Numbered from the stretch's first letter, positions 9,069 through 22,968 are shown. The stretch: 64,000 nucleotides of DNA from Stutzerimonas azotifigens (GCF_013522725.1 NZ_JAAMRF010000005.1:248001-312000), one strand, 5' to 3'. The notes: generated by a model not told the origin, from the sequence alone. Numbers and translations: made by a program.

Positions 9069-11281
9069 CTACTCCTGCGGGCGCAGGATGATCACCGACA
9101 GCGGCGGCAGGGTCAGCTTCAGCGAATACGGCTGGCCGTGGCTGCTGTCCTCATCGGCCACCACGCCGCCCCCGTTGCCGGCATTGGAACCACCATAGAC
9201 CTCTGCGTCGCTGTTGAGCACTTCCAGCCATTTGCTGGCGACCGGCACACCAATCCGGTACTCCTGGCGCACCACGGGCGTGAAGTTGACCACCACCAGC
9301 AGCGGATGTCCGGTAGCACTACGGCGTAACCAGGCGAAGATGCTGTTCTGTCGATCATCGCCGATCAACCACTGGAAACCTTGGGGATCGTGATCCAGTT
9401 CGTGCAGCGCGGGCTCCTGGACGTAGAGCCTGTTCAGGTCGCGCATCAGTGACTGCACGCCGCGATGATCGGGTTCGTCGAGCAGGAACCAGTCCAGCTC
9501 GCGGTCGTGGCTCCACTCGCGCCACTGGCCGAACTCGCTGCCCATGAACAGCAGCTTCTTTCCGGGGTGCGCCCACATGAAGCCCAGATACGCCCGAAGG
9601 TTGGCGAACTTCTGCCAGCGATCGCCCGGCATCTTGTCGATCAGCGAGCCTTTGCCATGCACCACTTCGTCGTGGGAGATCGGCAGCACGAAGTGCTCCG
9701 AATAGGCATAGACCATGCTGAACGTCATCATGTCATGGTGGTACCTGCGGTTGACCGGATCTTCGTGCATGTACTTGAGGCTGTCGTGCATCCAGCCCAT
9801 GTTCCATTTGTAAGCGAACCCCAGCCCGCCCTCAGAAGCCGGCTTGGAAACGCCTGGAAAGGCCGTCGACTCCTCGGCGATGACCAGCGCGCCCGGCGCC
9901 TCGGCGGGAACCACCTCGTTGAGATGTCGCAGGAAATCGATCGCCTCCAGGTTCTCGCGGCCACCGAAACGGTTCGGTATCCACTCGCCTTCCTTGCGTG
10001 AATAGTCGCGATAGAGCATCGAGGCCACCGCATCGACGCGCAGCGCATCGATATGGAAATCGCGCAGCCAGTGCAGCCCCGACGCCAGCATGAAGCCATG
10101 CACCTCGGTGCGGCCCAGGTTGTAGATGTAGGTGTCCCAATCCTGGTGAAAGCCCTCGAACGGATGCGCGTACTCGTAGAGCGAGGTCCCGTCGAAATGG
10201 CCGAGGCCATGGGCATCGGTCGGGAAATGCGCCGGTACCCAGTCGAGGATCACGCCGATCCCGGCGTTGTGGCAGGCATCGACGAAGGCGGCGAAGTCTT
10301 CGGCGCTGCCGTAGCGCGCACTCGGCGCGAACTGGGAGAGCAACTGATAACCCCAGGAACCACCGAACGGGTGCTCCATGATCGGCATCAGCTCGATATG
10401 GGTAAAGCCCATCTCGACCACGTAGGGAATCAGCCGCTCGGCCAGCTCGTGCCAGTCGTACAGGCGCCCATCGTCACCGCCGTCGCGGCGCCAGGAACCT
10501 GCATGCACCTCGTAGATGGACATCGGCTTGTCGTAACCCTGCCGGACGACGCGCTGCTGCATCCACGCCTCGTCCTGCCACTGGTGCTCGAACGGCTTGG
10601 CGACGATCGACGCGGTGCCCGGCGGATGTTCGGTGGCCAGGGCCACCGGATCGGCGCGAAGCGGCACCACGCCGTCGGGCCCGAGGATCTCGTACTTGTA
10701 GCGCTCACCGGGCTGCAGGCGGGGAATGAATATCTCCCAGACGCCTGCCGGGTGACGCACGCGCATCGGGTAGCGACGGCCGTCCCAGCTGTTGAAGTCG
10801 CCGACCACCGACACGCGGCGCGCATTGGGCGCCCAGACCGCGAAACGCACACCCTGCACGCCGTCTATTTCCATTACCTGGGCGCCGAAGCTGTGTGCCA
10901 GGTTACGGTGCTTGCCCTCGGCGAAAAGGTAGATGTCCATATCCCCCAGCGAGGGCCCAAAGCTGTAGGGGTCTTCGGTGACCTGCTGCCCGCCTGCCCA
11001 GCGAATGCTCAGCAGGTAAGGCTGTGCATGGCTGAGGCGAGCAAAGTAAAAGCCCGGCACCTGACCCTGTTCCATGGTCGCCAGGACGTTGTTGCCGGAG
11101 CGGTCGAGCAGGTCCACACCCAGCGCGTTAGGCAAGTAAGCCCGCACCACCTGGCCGGCCCCATCGGGATGTGGCCCGAGAATGGAGAACGGATCGCCAT
11201 GTTCGGCGCGCACCAGTGCGTCGACATCCGCATCACTCGGCAACAGGGTTTCGCCTGACAGGGAAATGGCCGGTCGATCAC

Positions 11282-11285
<4 letters not shown>
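9069..11285 (-). CDS. glgB: 1,4-alpha-glucan branching enzyme GlgB
   Basis: A 738-residue GH13 branching enzyme that makes alpha-1,6 branches in alpha-1,4-glucan in the cytoplasm. The N-terminal CBM48-type beta domains cover residues ~20-220 ([17 protein letters not shown]); the (beta/alpha)8 barrel follows. The catalytic nucleophile is D418 in [11 protein letters not shown] and the acid/base is E471 in [20 protein letters not shown] is the family signature. Length matches E. coli GlgB (728). The start codon overlaps the stop of treS (ATGA), so it is coupled to it. In the GlgE pathway this enzyme branches the linear polymer that GlgE extends. Confidence 0.96.
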
Positions 11286-14614
<3,329 letters not shown>

Positions 14615-14774
14615 GGTGTATTTCCTTGCCTCGGCTCGTCCGCCTCCCGTGGAGACGGTATTGACGAGCAGGCCCTGGTCGTTAGTAGCGCCCTGGCTTT
14701 CCCACGCCGTTACCCTTTCATTTCAAAGAGTTATTTGTCCGTCTTAATAAACGAGCTTCAGTTTTTTTGTTCGA

Positions 14775-16787
14775 CTAGCCGTTCTGTTCCACCGCAGGCA
14801 CGGTCCAGCGCCATATGCCGAACGGCAGGTTCCAGGGTTCGAGTCGCGTCCATTGGGTTTTGCCGTACCAGCTCCAGCGGTGGCCGTTCATCAGGTCTTC
14901 ACCATGGGTCTGCGCGCCATCGGGCAGGCCCAGCTCCCATAGCGGCAACTCGAAGTGCGCTTCCTGGGCGTTGTGCGGATCGAGGTTGATCGCGATCAGG
15001 ATGAAATTGGAGCGGTCGGCCGTGCGTTTGCCGAAGAACAGGATGTTGTCGTTCCACGCGGTGTAGGCCTTGAAGCCGAGGTGGGTCTGCAGTGCCGGGT
15101 TCTGCCGGCGAATCCGGTTGAGCTGGGCGATCTCGGCAATGATGTTGCCGGGGGCGCGGTAGTCGCGTGGACGGATCTGGTACTTCTCGGAGTCCAGGTA
15201 TTCCTCCTTGCCCGGCAAGGGCGCCGACTCGCAGAGTTCGAATCCCGAATACATGCCCCACAGGCCCGACCCCATGGTTGCTAGCGCCGCACGGATGAGA
15301 AAGCCTGGCCGCCCCGAGCTGTGCAGGAAGAACGGATTGATGTCCGGCGTGTTGACGAAGAAGTTCGGCCGGTAGCAGTACCGCAGCGGCGGCTCGTTAA
15401 GCTCGGTGAGGTATTCGGTGAGTTCGGCCTTGGTGTTGCGCCAGGTGAAGTAGGTGTAGCTCTGGTTGAAGCCCACCTTGCCCAGACGCGCCATCATCGC
15501 CGGTCGGGTGAAGGCCTCGGCGAGGAACATCACGTCGGGGTCGCGCGAACGGATATCGGCGATCAGCCATTGCCAGAACGGCAATGGCTTGGTGTGCGGG
15601 TTGTCCACGCGGAACACCTTCACGCCGAGGTCTACCCAGCCCTGCACCACGTCGCGCAGCGCGATCCAGAGATCGGGCATGGCGTCCTCGGCGTAGAAGT
15701 CGACGTTGACGATGTCCTGGTACTTCTTCGGTGGGTTTTCCGCGTAGCGAATGGTCCCATCGGGCCGCCAGGAGAACCAGCCGGGATGCTGCTCGAGCCA
15801 GGGATGGTCCTGCGAGCACTGGATAGCGAAATCGAGGGCGATCTCCAGGCCATGGTCGGCCGCCGCAGAAACCAGCGCACGGAAGTCATCGACGGTGCCC
15901 AGCTCCGGATGGATAGCTTCATGCCCACCCTCTTCGCTGCCGATGGCATAAGGGCTGCCCGGATCCTGCGGGCCGGCTTCAAGGCTGTTGTTGGGTCCCT
16001 TGCGGTGCTTGCGTCCGATCGGATGGATCGGCGGGAAATAGAGCACGTCGAAGCCCATGTCGCGGATCGCCGGCAACCGCTTGATCACGTCCCGTAGGGT
16101 GCCGTGGCGGTCGGGGCTGTCGGTTTCCGAGCGGGGGAACAGCTCGTACCAACTGGCGAACTGGGCCAGGGGTCGCTCAACCTCCAGCGGGAAAACGTGG
16201 CTCACGCTGCAGTGCTCGCGTGCGTCGGCGTCGGCCATGGCGGCGGCCGTCTCGCTGGCGAGCATTACCGATACACGTTCGTCGTCCAGATGCGACGAGG
16301 CCAGGCGATGCATGATGTCTTCGAGTACCGCACGGGTTTCGCCCTGAGCCCGCTGAACCGCGCGCTCCAGATGCAGGCGCCCTTCTTCGAGTTCGAGCTG
16401 CACCGGCACGCCTGCGCCGTGCTTTTTCGACAGTTCGTAGCGATAGGTTTCCCAGAGATCCCACCAGGATTCGATGCGGAACTCGTGGGGACCGACCTGC
16501 GTGGGGGTGAAATGCCCTTGCCAGAGGTCGTTGGTGATCAGCTTCAGACGAGCACGACGCCAGTTCTGCTCGCCTTTCTGCCGCCAGCACACCACCGCCG
16601 CAAGCTGGTCGTGGCCATCGGCGAAGATCTTGCTGCTGACATCGACCGGCTGCCCGATGATCGTCTTGGCCGGATAGCGACCGTCATCCACTGCCGGTTC
16701 GGTTGCCTCAATGGCGATACGTGGCGCCCGCATCGCCTCTTCGAGTGAAATGGGGCTCATCGAATCTGGCTGAGGTACGTCGGTCAT
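14775..16787 (-). CDS. glgE: Alpha-1,4-glucan:maltose-1-phosphate maltosyltransferase GlgE
   Basis: A 670-residue GH13_3 enzyme that transfers maltose from maltose-1-phosphate to the non-reducing end of alpha-1,4-glucan. The nucleophile is D395 in VFRVDNPHTKP and the acid/base E424 in FLAEAFTRP, one residue off the well-studied Streptomyces enzyme (D394, E423). The conserved VLYFPPIHPIGRKHRKGPNN is present. The start MTDVPQPDSMSPISLEE at 16787 has an AGGAG site; an upstream in-frame start would add 16 unlikely residues. It is the first gene of the glgE-treS-glgB run, with an AlgU-like promoter about 130 bases upstream, consistent with osmotic or desiccation stress control. Confidence 0.95.
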   Translation of the reverse strand: MTDVPQPDSMSPISLEEAMRAPRIAIEATEPAVDDGRYPAKTIIGQPVDVSSKIFADGHDQLAAVVCWRQKGEQNWRRARLKLITNDLWQGHFTPTQVGPHEFRIESWWDLWETYRYELSKKHGAGVPVQLELEEGRLHLERAVQRAQGETRAVLEDIMHRLASSHLDDERVSVMLASETAAAMADADAREHCSVSHVFPLEVERPLAQFASWYELFPRSETDSPDRHGTLRDVIKRLPAIRDMGFDVLYFPPIHPIGRKHRKGPNNSLEAGPQDPGSPYAIGSEEGGHEAIHPELGTVDDFRALVSAAADHGLEIALDFAIQCSQDHPWLEQHPGWFSWRPDGTIRYAENPPKKYQDIVNVDFYAEDAMPDLWIALRDVVQGWVDLGVKVFRVDNPHTKPLPFWQWLIADIRSRDPDVMFLAEAFTRPAMMARLGKVGFNQSYTYFTWRNTKAELTEYLTELNEPPLRYCYRPNFFVNTPDINPFFLHSSGRPGFLIRAALATMGSGLWGMYSGFELCESAPLPGKEEYLDSEKYQIRPRDYRAPGNIIAEIAQLNRIRRQNPALQTHLGFKAYTAWNDNILFFGKRTADRSNFILIAINLDPHNAQEAHFELPLWELGLPDGAQTHGEDLMNGHRWSWYGKTQWTRLEPWNLPFGIWRWTVPAVEQNG

Positions 16788-17079
16788 CGAGCGGACTCCT
16801 GAGGCGCGTGGACATGGTATGGACGAGACGGTCACCGCCTGGCACGGACCGGAGCGCTGTGTGGTGCCTGGCGGCAGGCCGGAAGCCGCTCACGCGGTTT
16901 GCCGGGCCGTGTTATTTCCGAGCGCGCCGGCAGGGCAAAGTTCAGTAAAAACGGGGGCTGCGCCGCCTGTCGCCAACGGACAAGCGGCAGGAACTAAGCG
17001 CCTGCGTCCACCTCAATTCAGCGTCGGCCTACGGGCCTTGCGGCACCCTTGCGAAACGGCCGTCACGGCAGGAGACACC
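16788..17079. other. Divergent regulatory region between glgE and the 54-residue ORF
   Basis: 292 bases with no gene. It carries the AlgU-like promoter of glgE on the minus strand. A GGAACT followed 16-17 bases later by TCAATT on the plus strand could be a poor promoter for the small gene at 17080, but the match is weak. Confidence 0.5.
16917..16943 (-). promoter_or_regulatory. AlgU (sigma-22/RpoE)-type promoter upstream of glgE
   Basis: Read on the minus strand: GAACTT (16943-16938), 16 bases, TCGGA (16921-16917) followed by AA. The AlgU consensus is GAACTT-N16/17-TCTGA, so the -35 is perfect and the -10 matches 4 of 5. Transcription would start near 16910, giving a leader of about 120 bases before glgE. 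Confidence 0.65.
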
Positions 17080-17244
17080 ATGATTCACGCACGCCTCGAC
17101 ATCCCCCAACCGGACCCCATCGTGCACGATCAACCCGGCGACCTTCCGCAAGTGCCCTGTGCCGACGAACTCGACGAGTTCTTCAAGCCGGGGACACTTT
17201 ATGGAGGACAAGTGGTGGCCGATCAGCAGCAACAGCCTCTCTAA
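17080..17244 (+). CDS. Small hypothetical protein, 54 residues
   Basis: An ATG at 17080 follows a strong, well-spaced GGAGA ribosome site and opens a 54-residue frame beginning MIHARLDIPQPDPIVHDQPG and ending in a glutamine-rich VVADQQQQPL. It is acidic and proline-rich, with no signal peptide, no transmembrane segment and a single cysteine (VPCADEL). I do not recognise the family. It is divergent from glgE and convergent with fdhE, a position typical of small stress proteins in this kind of locus. The strong ribosome site is the main evidence that it is real. Confidence 0.5.
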   Translation: MIHARLDIPQPDPIVHDQPGDLPQVPCADELDEFFKPGTLYGGQVVADQQQQPL

Positions 17245-17313
17245 TACCTGTTACCGCTGAACGGACTCGCTCTTAACGGCCTAGCGCTCGGCGCTTGATC
17301 GGCATCGCCCTCT

Positions 17314-17331
17314 TCGCGGTCTTGACCGCGA
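17314..17331 (-). terminator. Hairpin directly after fdhE
   Basis: TCGCGGT and ACCGCGA arms with a CTTG loop, adjoining the fdhE stop codon. No T-run is visible on the minus strand, so it may be an RNA 3'-end stabiliser as much as a terminator. Confidence 0.45.
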
Positions 17332-18270
17332 TCAGTCGCCGAGAATCAGCAAAGGGTTGTACCCGCTGCGTGCGAACTCGCCCTGTTCGGCCAGCAGCAG
17401 GTCCAGCCCCAGGCTTGCCAGGTCGTCGGCAACCGGCTCGGCTCGACCGTGCAGCTCGCGCTGCGCCACCTTCAGGTAGCTATGGCATTCGCCGCAGGCC
17501 TCGGCCTGGATCGGCAGGAAAGGCTTGCCTTTCTCGTCGTCGAGCCCGAGATAGGTCAGCTTCGCTCCGCTGTCGCAGACGCTGCAGCGCACCCGTTCGA
17601 GATGCCATTCGGTCGAACACAGACTGCAATGCAGATAGCGCACCCCGCTGCGATGCCGTTCGTTGTGCACCACACTGGCCACCGGCAAGGAACCGCAGCA
17701 CGGGCAGACACCGCGGCTTTCCGCGCTCGGGCGCTTCGGCGGTCGGGGCAGCTGGCGAGCCAGCCTGACCCAGGCGACCTGCAAGGCAGCCGCTACCAGT
17801 GGCATGAGCCCGCGGTTCTCCTGCGTGCCTGGGCGTACGTCGATGACCTCATCGGCCAACGCATCGAGCTGCTCGGGCGACATATCCCGCAGGGTCTGGA
17901 TAAGCGGCCGCTGCCGCTCGCCCACATGCAGCTCGATGGCATCGAGCAGCGCAGTCAGGTCCTGCTTCCAGTCCAGGTCGCGCCGCAGCGCATCGACGCC
18001 GAGCGGCGGCATGCCGTGCTCCAGGGCGAGGTCGAAGGCGCCAGCTTCAGGCTGCCACCGCGGTTCGCGTTGCAGTGCCTGATCCTGCGCCTGTACCACC
18101 CGCGCCATGAACGAAAGAAACTCGTCCAGCGCCGGGACCATCACCACCAGCTCCCGCAGCCGTGCCGCGCGACGGCTGAACACCTGCGCATCGGGCAAGG
18201 CTATTGTCGGTGGATCCATGATTCCGCTCGGCGCGTTGCCAAAGCTGTGTTCCGGGGCTACTGCGCTCAT
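17332..18270 (-). CDS. fdhE: Formate dehydrogenase accessory protein FdhE
   Basis: A 312-residue cytoplasmic FdhE, needed for maturation of respiratory formate dehydrogenase. The rubredoxin-like metal-binding region in the C-terminal half has four cysteine pairs (CPCCGSLP, CSLCSTEW, CSVCDSG, CGECHSY), as in the family. E. coli FdhE is 309 residues. Its start overlaps the stop of fdnI by four bases, which places it as the last gene of fdnGHI-fdhE. Confidence 0.94.
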   Translation of the reverse strand: MSAVAPEHSFGNAPSGIMDPPTIALPDAQVFSRRAARLRELVVMVPALDEFLSFMARVVQAQDQALQREPRWQPEAGAFDLALEHGMPPLGVDALRRDLDWKQDLTALLDAIELHVGERQRPLIQTLRDMSPEQLDALADEVIDVRPGTQENRGLMPLVAAALQVAWVRLARQLPRPPKRPSAESRGVCPCCGSLPVASVVHNERHRSGVRYLHCSLCSTEWHLERVRCSVCDSGAKLTYLGLDDEKGKPFLPIQAEACGECHSYLKVAQRELHGRAEPVADDLASLGLDLLLAEQGEFARSGYNPLLILGD

Positions 18271-18959
18271 GTCGATTTCCTTGTGGTTTCACTCGTCGCA
18301 GGCAAGCGCGTGTCGTCGCCCTGCTTTTCTCCACGGACGATTTCGTCATACCAGAGACCATGATGGTGCTTCGCCCAGGCACGACTCACCCGGCCCTGAG
18401 TCATCGCCCGGATGGAGCCCTTCACCCAAATCGCCGAGTAGACATGAATCACCAGGGTGATGATCGCGATGAATGCCGCGTAGGCATGGATCATCACAGC
18501 CCAGCGCAACAGTTCGCGGGGCATCGCCATGGCGAAATATGGCTGCCACATGATGATTCCGGTCACCAGCAGCACCGGCACGCTGAACAGGAAGATCCAG
18601 TACACCAGCTTCTGTCCGGCGTTGTTCTGACCCACCGGCGGCAACCTGTCGTCGCGGTTGGAGAGCACGTCGCCGATCTGCTTGGCCCACTGCACGTCAT
18701 GCTTGCGGATCAGGTTGGCCTTGAAGAACCGCACCGCCTGGATCGCGAAGAAGAGGCACATGAACACCCCGATGAAGGGGTGAATGATTCGCGTCGCCGT
18801 AGGACCGCCGAACAGACCGGTCAACCCGAAGAAAAGCGGGTAGAACAGTGCCAGGCCGCTCAGTGTGAGTGCGACGAAGCAGATCGCGATCAGCCAGTGA
18901 TTGAACCGCGACCACCAGCCGTAGCGCAGGATCCCTTTCTCGACGTTGGAATGACTCAT
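18267..18959 (-). CDS. fdnI: Formate dehydrogenase gamma subunit, cytochrome b556
   Basis: A 230-residue inner-membrane di-heme cytochrome b that anchors the formate dehydrogenase and passes electrons to quinone. Four hydrophobic segments are visible, starting [20 protein letters not shown]. Histidine heme-ligand candidates occur at [23 protein letters not shown] and LVIHVYSAI. The start [16 protein letters not shown] at 18959 overlaps the stop of fdnH (ATGA). Length is close to E. coli FdnI/FdoI (217/211). Confidence 0.93.
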   Translation of the reverse strand: MSHSNVEKGILRYGWWSRFNHWLIAICFVALTLSGLALFYPLFFGLTGLFGGPTATRIIHPFIGVFMCLFFAIQAVRFFKANLIRKHDVQWAKQIGDVLSNRDDRLPPVGQNNAGQKLVYWIFLFSVPVLLVTGIIMWQPYFAMAMPRELLRWAVMIHAYAAFIAIITLVIHVYSAIWVKGSIRAMTQGRVSRAWAKHHHGLWYDEIVRGEKQGDDTRLPATSETTRKST

Positions 18960-19891
18960 AGCCGCCCCTCCTCGCTGCGATCGAGCTCGCGCGCGGCCGC
19001 TGCCTTTTCCGGATCCGGATCGTCTTCGGGTTCTTCCTTCGGCCCCTTGACCATGTAGTGGAAGAAGCCCGCCAGCACGGAGATGCCGAGCGCCGCCGAC
19101 ATGAAGGGCTTGGTCACGCCTTTCCACAGATCCACCAGCGGGCTGATGTGCGGATCCTTCGGCAACCCGCTGTAGATCTCCGGCTTGTCGGCGTGCTGCA
19201 GCACATAGATCACATGGGTGCCGCCGACGCCGGCCGGGTCATAGATGCCGGCGTTATCGAAGCCGCGTTCCTTGAGCTTCTCCACCCGGTGCGCGCCGTA
19301 GTCGAGCATCTGTTCCTTGGTGCCGAACTGGATCGACCCGGTCGGGCAGCTCTTCACGCAGGCCGGCTCCAGGCCCGCGAATACGCGGTCCGAACAGAGG
19401 GTGCACTTGTAGGCTTTGTGGTCCTTCTGCGAGATCCGCGGGATGTTGAACGGACAGCCGGCCACGCAATAGCCGCAGCCGATGCAATGCTCGGAGTTGA
19501 AGTCGACGATGCCGTTGGCGTACTGCACGATCGCTCCCGGAGACGGGCACGCCTTGAGGCAGCCCGGCTCGGCGCAATGCATGCAGTTGTCCTTGCGGAT
19601 CAACCACTCCAGCCCGCCCTCCTCGTTGACGTATTCGGAGAAGCGCATCACCTCGAACGATTGCGGCGTCAGGTCCTGCGGGTTGTTGTAGGTGCCGTCG
19701 CACTCGCCCACTTCATCGCGCAGGTCGTTCCATTCCGAGCAGGCGACCTGACAGGCCTTGCAGCCAATGCACACCGAAACGTCGATGAGCTTGGTCACCG
19801 GCTCAACGCCGCCGGTACGCACCTGCGGCGTCGCCACGGGCGTCGCCGAGCGCTGGATGAAGTTCTGCATGTTGGGTTGTTCGCCACGCAT
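18956..19891 (-). CDS. fdnH: Formate dehydrogenase beta subunit, iron-sulfur
   Basis: A 311-residue protein with four [4Fe-4S] cysteine clusters ([60 protein letters not shown]) that carries electrons from the alpha subunit to cytochrome b. A single transmembrane helix near residues 262-280 ([18 protein letters not shown]) anchors it on the periplasmic side. I chose the ATG at 19891 because GGGAGG lies eight bases upstream and it forms a TGATG overlap with fdnG; an internal ATG at 19870 is possible. Confidence 0.93.
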   Translation of the reverse strand: MRGEQPNMQNFIQRSATPVATPQVRTGGVEPVTKLIDVSVCIGCKACQVACSEWNDLRDEVGECDGTYNNPQDLTPQSFEVMRFSEYVNEEGGLEWLIRKDNCMHCAEPGCLKACPSPGAIVQYANGIVDFNSEHCIGCGYCVAGCPFNIPRISQKDHKAYKCTLCSDRVFAGLEPACVKSCPTGSIQFGTKEQMLDYGAHRVEKLKERGFDNAGIYDPAGVGGTHVIYVLQHADKPEIYSGLPKDPHISPLVDLWKGVTKPFMSAALGISVLAGFFHYMVKGPKEEPEDDPDPEKAAAARELDRSEEGRL

Positions 19892-22800
19892 CAGGCACGC
19901 CCTCCCAGTTTCTCCACGTTCACCAGGAACGACTTGAATTCCGGTGTTTGCGTATTACCGTCGCCAACCACTGGCGTCAGGGTATTGGTGAGGAATGCCT
20001 TCTTCGCCACCCCCAGGAAGCCCCAGTGAATCGGAATGCCGACCTGATGCACGGTCTTGCCGGTGATCTGCAGCGGTATCAGCCGCTTGGTCACCACCGC
20101 CACCGCCTCGATGTAGCCGCGCTTGGAGGTCACCCGGACCTTCTCGCCCGCCTTGATGCCCAGTTCCTCGGCCAACGTCTCGCCGATCTCGACGAACTTT
20201 TCCGGCTGCGCGATGGCGTTGAGCAGTACGTGGTGCGTCCAGTAGTGAAAGTGCTCGGTCAGCCGGTAGGTGGTCGCCGCGTACGGGAACTCCTTCGCCG
20301 TGCCGAAATTGGGCTTGTCTTCCTCGAACACCCGGCCGATCGGGTTGTGATACGCCAGCGGGTTATCGGGGCTGAGCGGGTTGTGGTCGATGGGCGACTC
20401 GAACGGCTCGTAGTGCTCGGGGAATGGCCCCTCGTTCAACCATTCGCTGGCGAAGAAATGGCCGCCGCCGCTCTGGTTGAGAATGAACGGACCGATGTTC
20501 TGCTCTGGCGGTGCCGCGATCGGATAGTCAGGGACGTCGGCGCCCACCCAGCGCTCGCCGTTCCACCAGACCAGCCTGCGATCAGGGTTCCAGGGTGTGC
20601 CGTCCGGGCGTGCCGAGGCGCGGTTGTAGAGGATCCGCCGGTTCATCGGCCAGGCCCACGCCCAATTCAGGGTCTGCCCGTTATCGTAAGGGTCCTCGTT
20701 GTCGCGCCGATCCATCATGTTGCCGGCTTCGGTCCAGGCGCCGGAGTAGATCCAGCAGCCACATGAGGTGGAGCCGTCTGCGCGCAGCTCGCCGAAGTCA
20801 TTGAGCAGCTCGCCCTTGCGCCGGATGATCTGGCCCTTGTCCTCGATGTCCGCCAGGGCACGGCCGTTGTATTCGCGAGCCAGCTCGTCGGCCTGCGGGT
20901 AGTCGCGAATCTTGTAGTCCCAAGCCATGTTCAGGATCGGATCGGGGAACGCGCCACCCTCCTCTTCGTAGAGCTTGCGAATGCGCTGGAACAGATCACC
21001 CAGGATGTGGGTGTCGGTGCGCGACTCGCCAGGTGGCGGTGCGGCACGATGGTGCCACTGCAACCAGCGAGAGCTGTTGGTGATCGAGCCGTCATCCTCG
21101 GCAAAACAGGTGGTCGGTAGGCGGAACACCGTGGTCTGGATCTGACTCGGGTCGACGTCGTTGAACGCTCCGTGGTTCTGCCAGAACTCGCTGGTCTCGG
21201 TCTGCAGCGGGTCCATGACGACCAGATATTTGAGGTTCGACAGCGCCCGGGTCATCTTCGCCTTGTCGGGGAATGCGGCGAGGATGTTGAAGCCCTGGCA
21301 GAAGGCACCGGTCATCTTGCCGTTGGCCATGTCGTTGGCGGCATAGAGCACGTCGTAGATCGGCTCGGAAAGCTTGGGCAGCCAGTCGTAGCACCAGTTG
21401 TTCTCGGCCGTCGCCGCGTCGCCGTAAAAGGCCTTCATGGTGCTGACGAAGAAGCGCTCATAGTACTTCCAGTAGGACACCTGCTCGGGCAGCAGCGGCT
21501 GCTTGATCCGTTTGTCGAGGTACGCCTGGTAATTCTGCAGGTCCACCGAGGCCAGGTTCATGTAGCCCGGCAACAGGTTGGACAGCAGGCCGATATCGGT
21601 CAGGCCCTGGATGTTGGAGTGGCCGCGCAAAGCATTCACCCCACCGCCGAGCATGCCCATGTTGCCCAGGAGGAGCTGCACCATCGCCGCGGTGCGAATC
21701 ATCTGCGAACCGACCGAGTGCTGTGTCCAGCCCAGCGCGTAAAGCATGGTCATGGTCTTGTCGGGCGCGGCCGTCTGGGCGATCAGGTCCCACAGCTGCA
21801 GCACGGTTTCACGCGGCATACCGCAGGTGGTTTCGACCATTTCCACCGTGTAGCGGCTGTAGTGCTGGCGCATCAGCTGGAACACGCAGCGTGGGTCCTG
21901 CAACGTCGGGTCACGGCGCGCGAAACCCTGCTCGTCAAGCTGGAAGTTCCAGGTCTTGCGGTCGTAATGATGGTTGGCTTCGTCGTAGCCGGTGAACAGC
22001 CCGTCCTCGAAGCCGAAGTCTTCGTGCACCAGCAGGCTCGCGTCGGTATAGGCGCGCACGTATTCGTCGTTGTAGCGGTTGTTCTCGATCAGATAGCTGA
22101 TCAAGCCGCCCAGAAAGACGATATCGGTGCCTGTACGGATCCAGGCGTGATAGTCGGCCACCGCCGTGGTGCGGTTAAAACGCGGATCGATGGAAATCAG
22201 GATCGCGTTGCTGCGCTCCTTGGCCTGCATGACCCACCGGAAGCCCACAGGATGCGCCTCCGCGGAGTTGCCTCCCATGGAGAGAATGACGTGTGCGTTG
22301 CGGATGTCGACCCAGTGATTGGTCATGGCACCGCGACCGAATGAAGGGGCAAGACCTGCCACCGTCGGTCCGTGTCAGACGCGCGCCTGGTTATCCAGCT
22401 TGAGAATGCCCAGCGCCCGGGTGATCTTCTGGGTGAGGTAGGCCGTCTCGTTGGTACAGGCCGATGCGGCCACCATCGAACTCGTCATCCAGCGGTTGAC
22501 CAGCCTGCCTTGCTCGTCATGGGTCTCGAAGTTGGCGTCGCGGTCGTCCTTCATCCAGCGGGCGATGCGCTCCATGGCCTCGTCCCAGCTGATCCGCTTC
22601 CACTCGCTACTGCCGGGCTCGCGGACTTCGGGAAATTTGGTCCGCGACTTGGCCTTGATGAAGTCGAGTACGCCGGAGCCGCGCGGGCACAGTGAACCGC
22701 GGCTCACCGGATGATCCGGATCGCCTTCGACGTGGAAGATTTCCTCATGCGCGTTGATTGCGCCGTCTCCGCGGCTGTAGAGCAACATGCCGCAACCTAC

Positions 22801-22968
22801 GGAGCAGTAAGTGCAGATATTGCGGGTCATCTTGGCGCCGGTCAGCTTGAAATGCCGGATCGACGCGTGTGCCTCATCGGGGGCGAAACCCATCATCGCC
22901 ATGCTCGATGCGCCCAGGCCAGCCGCGCCGAACTTCAAGAATTGTCGCCGGGATACACGCACGGTCAT
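19891..22968 (-). CDS. fdnG: Selenocysteine-containing formate dehydrogenase alpha subunit (UGA read through at 22377-22375)
   Basis: A 1025-residue molybdenum bis-MGD enzyme that oxidises formate to CO2 in the periplasm. An in-frame UGA at codon 198 sits in [20 protein letters not shown], the exact context of the selenocysteine of E. coli FdnG, so this is one gene and not a frameshift or pseudogene. The N-terminus has a twin-arginine signal ([17 protein letters not shown], cleavage near EAHA). The [4Fe-4S] cysteines are in [10 protein letters not shown] and SLCPRGSG. The start at 22968 follows AGGAGA. It heads the operon fdnG-fdnH-fdnI-fdhE. The Sec machinery (selA, selB, selC) is not in the window and must be elsewhere. 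Confidence 0.96.
22348..22377 (-). promoter_or_regulatory. UGA selenocysteine codon and SECIS hairpin of fdnG
   Basis: On the minus strand the UGA (22377-22375) is followed after 14 bases by GGCA-GGUCU-UGCC (22360-22348). This is a small stem with a GGUCU apical loop, like the SelB-binding loop of E. coli fdhF/fdnG mRNA. Lower-stem pairing should extend it toward the UGA. Confidence 0.8.

Noticed and set aside
14615..14774. The AT-rich gap between glgE and treS as a possible terminator splitting the glucan operon.
   Set aside because: No stem-loop with a T-run is visible. It is noted only as a possible extra promoter.
16985..17020. A possible plus-strand AlgU promoter (GGAACT ... TCAATT) before the 54-residue ORF.
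   Set aside because: The -10 matches only two of five bases, too weak to list as a feature.
19891..22968. Formate dehydrogenase alpha appears as two consecutive open frames, as if frameshifted or nonsense-mutated.
   Set aside because: Both parts are in the same frame, and the only interruption is a UGA in the conserved selenocysteine context with a SECIS hairpin. It is a single intact gene.
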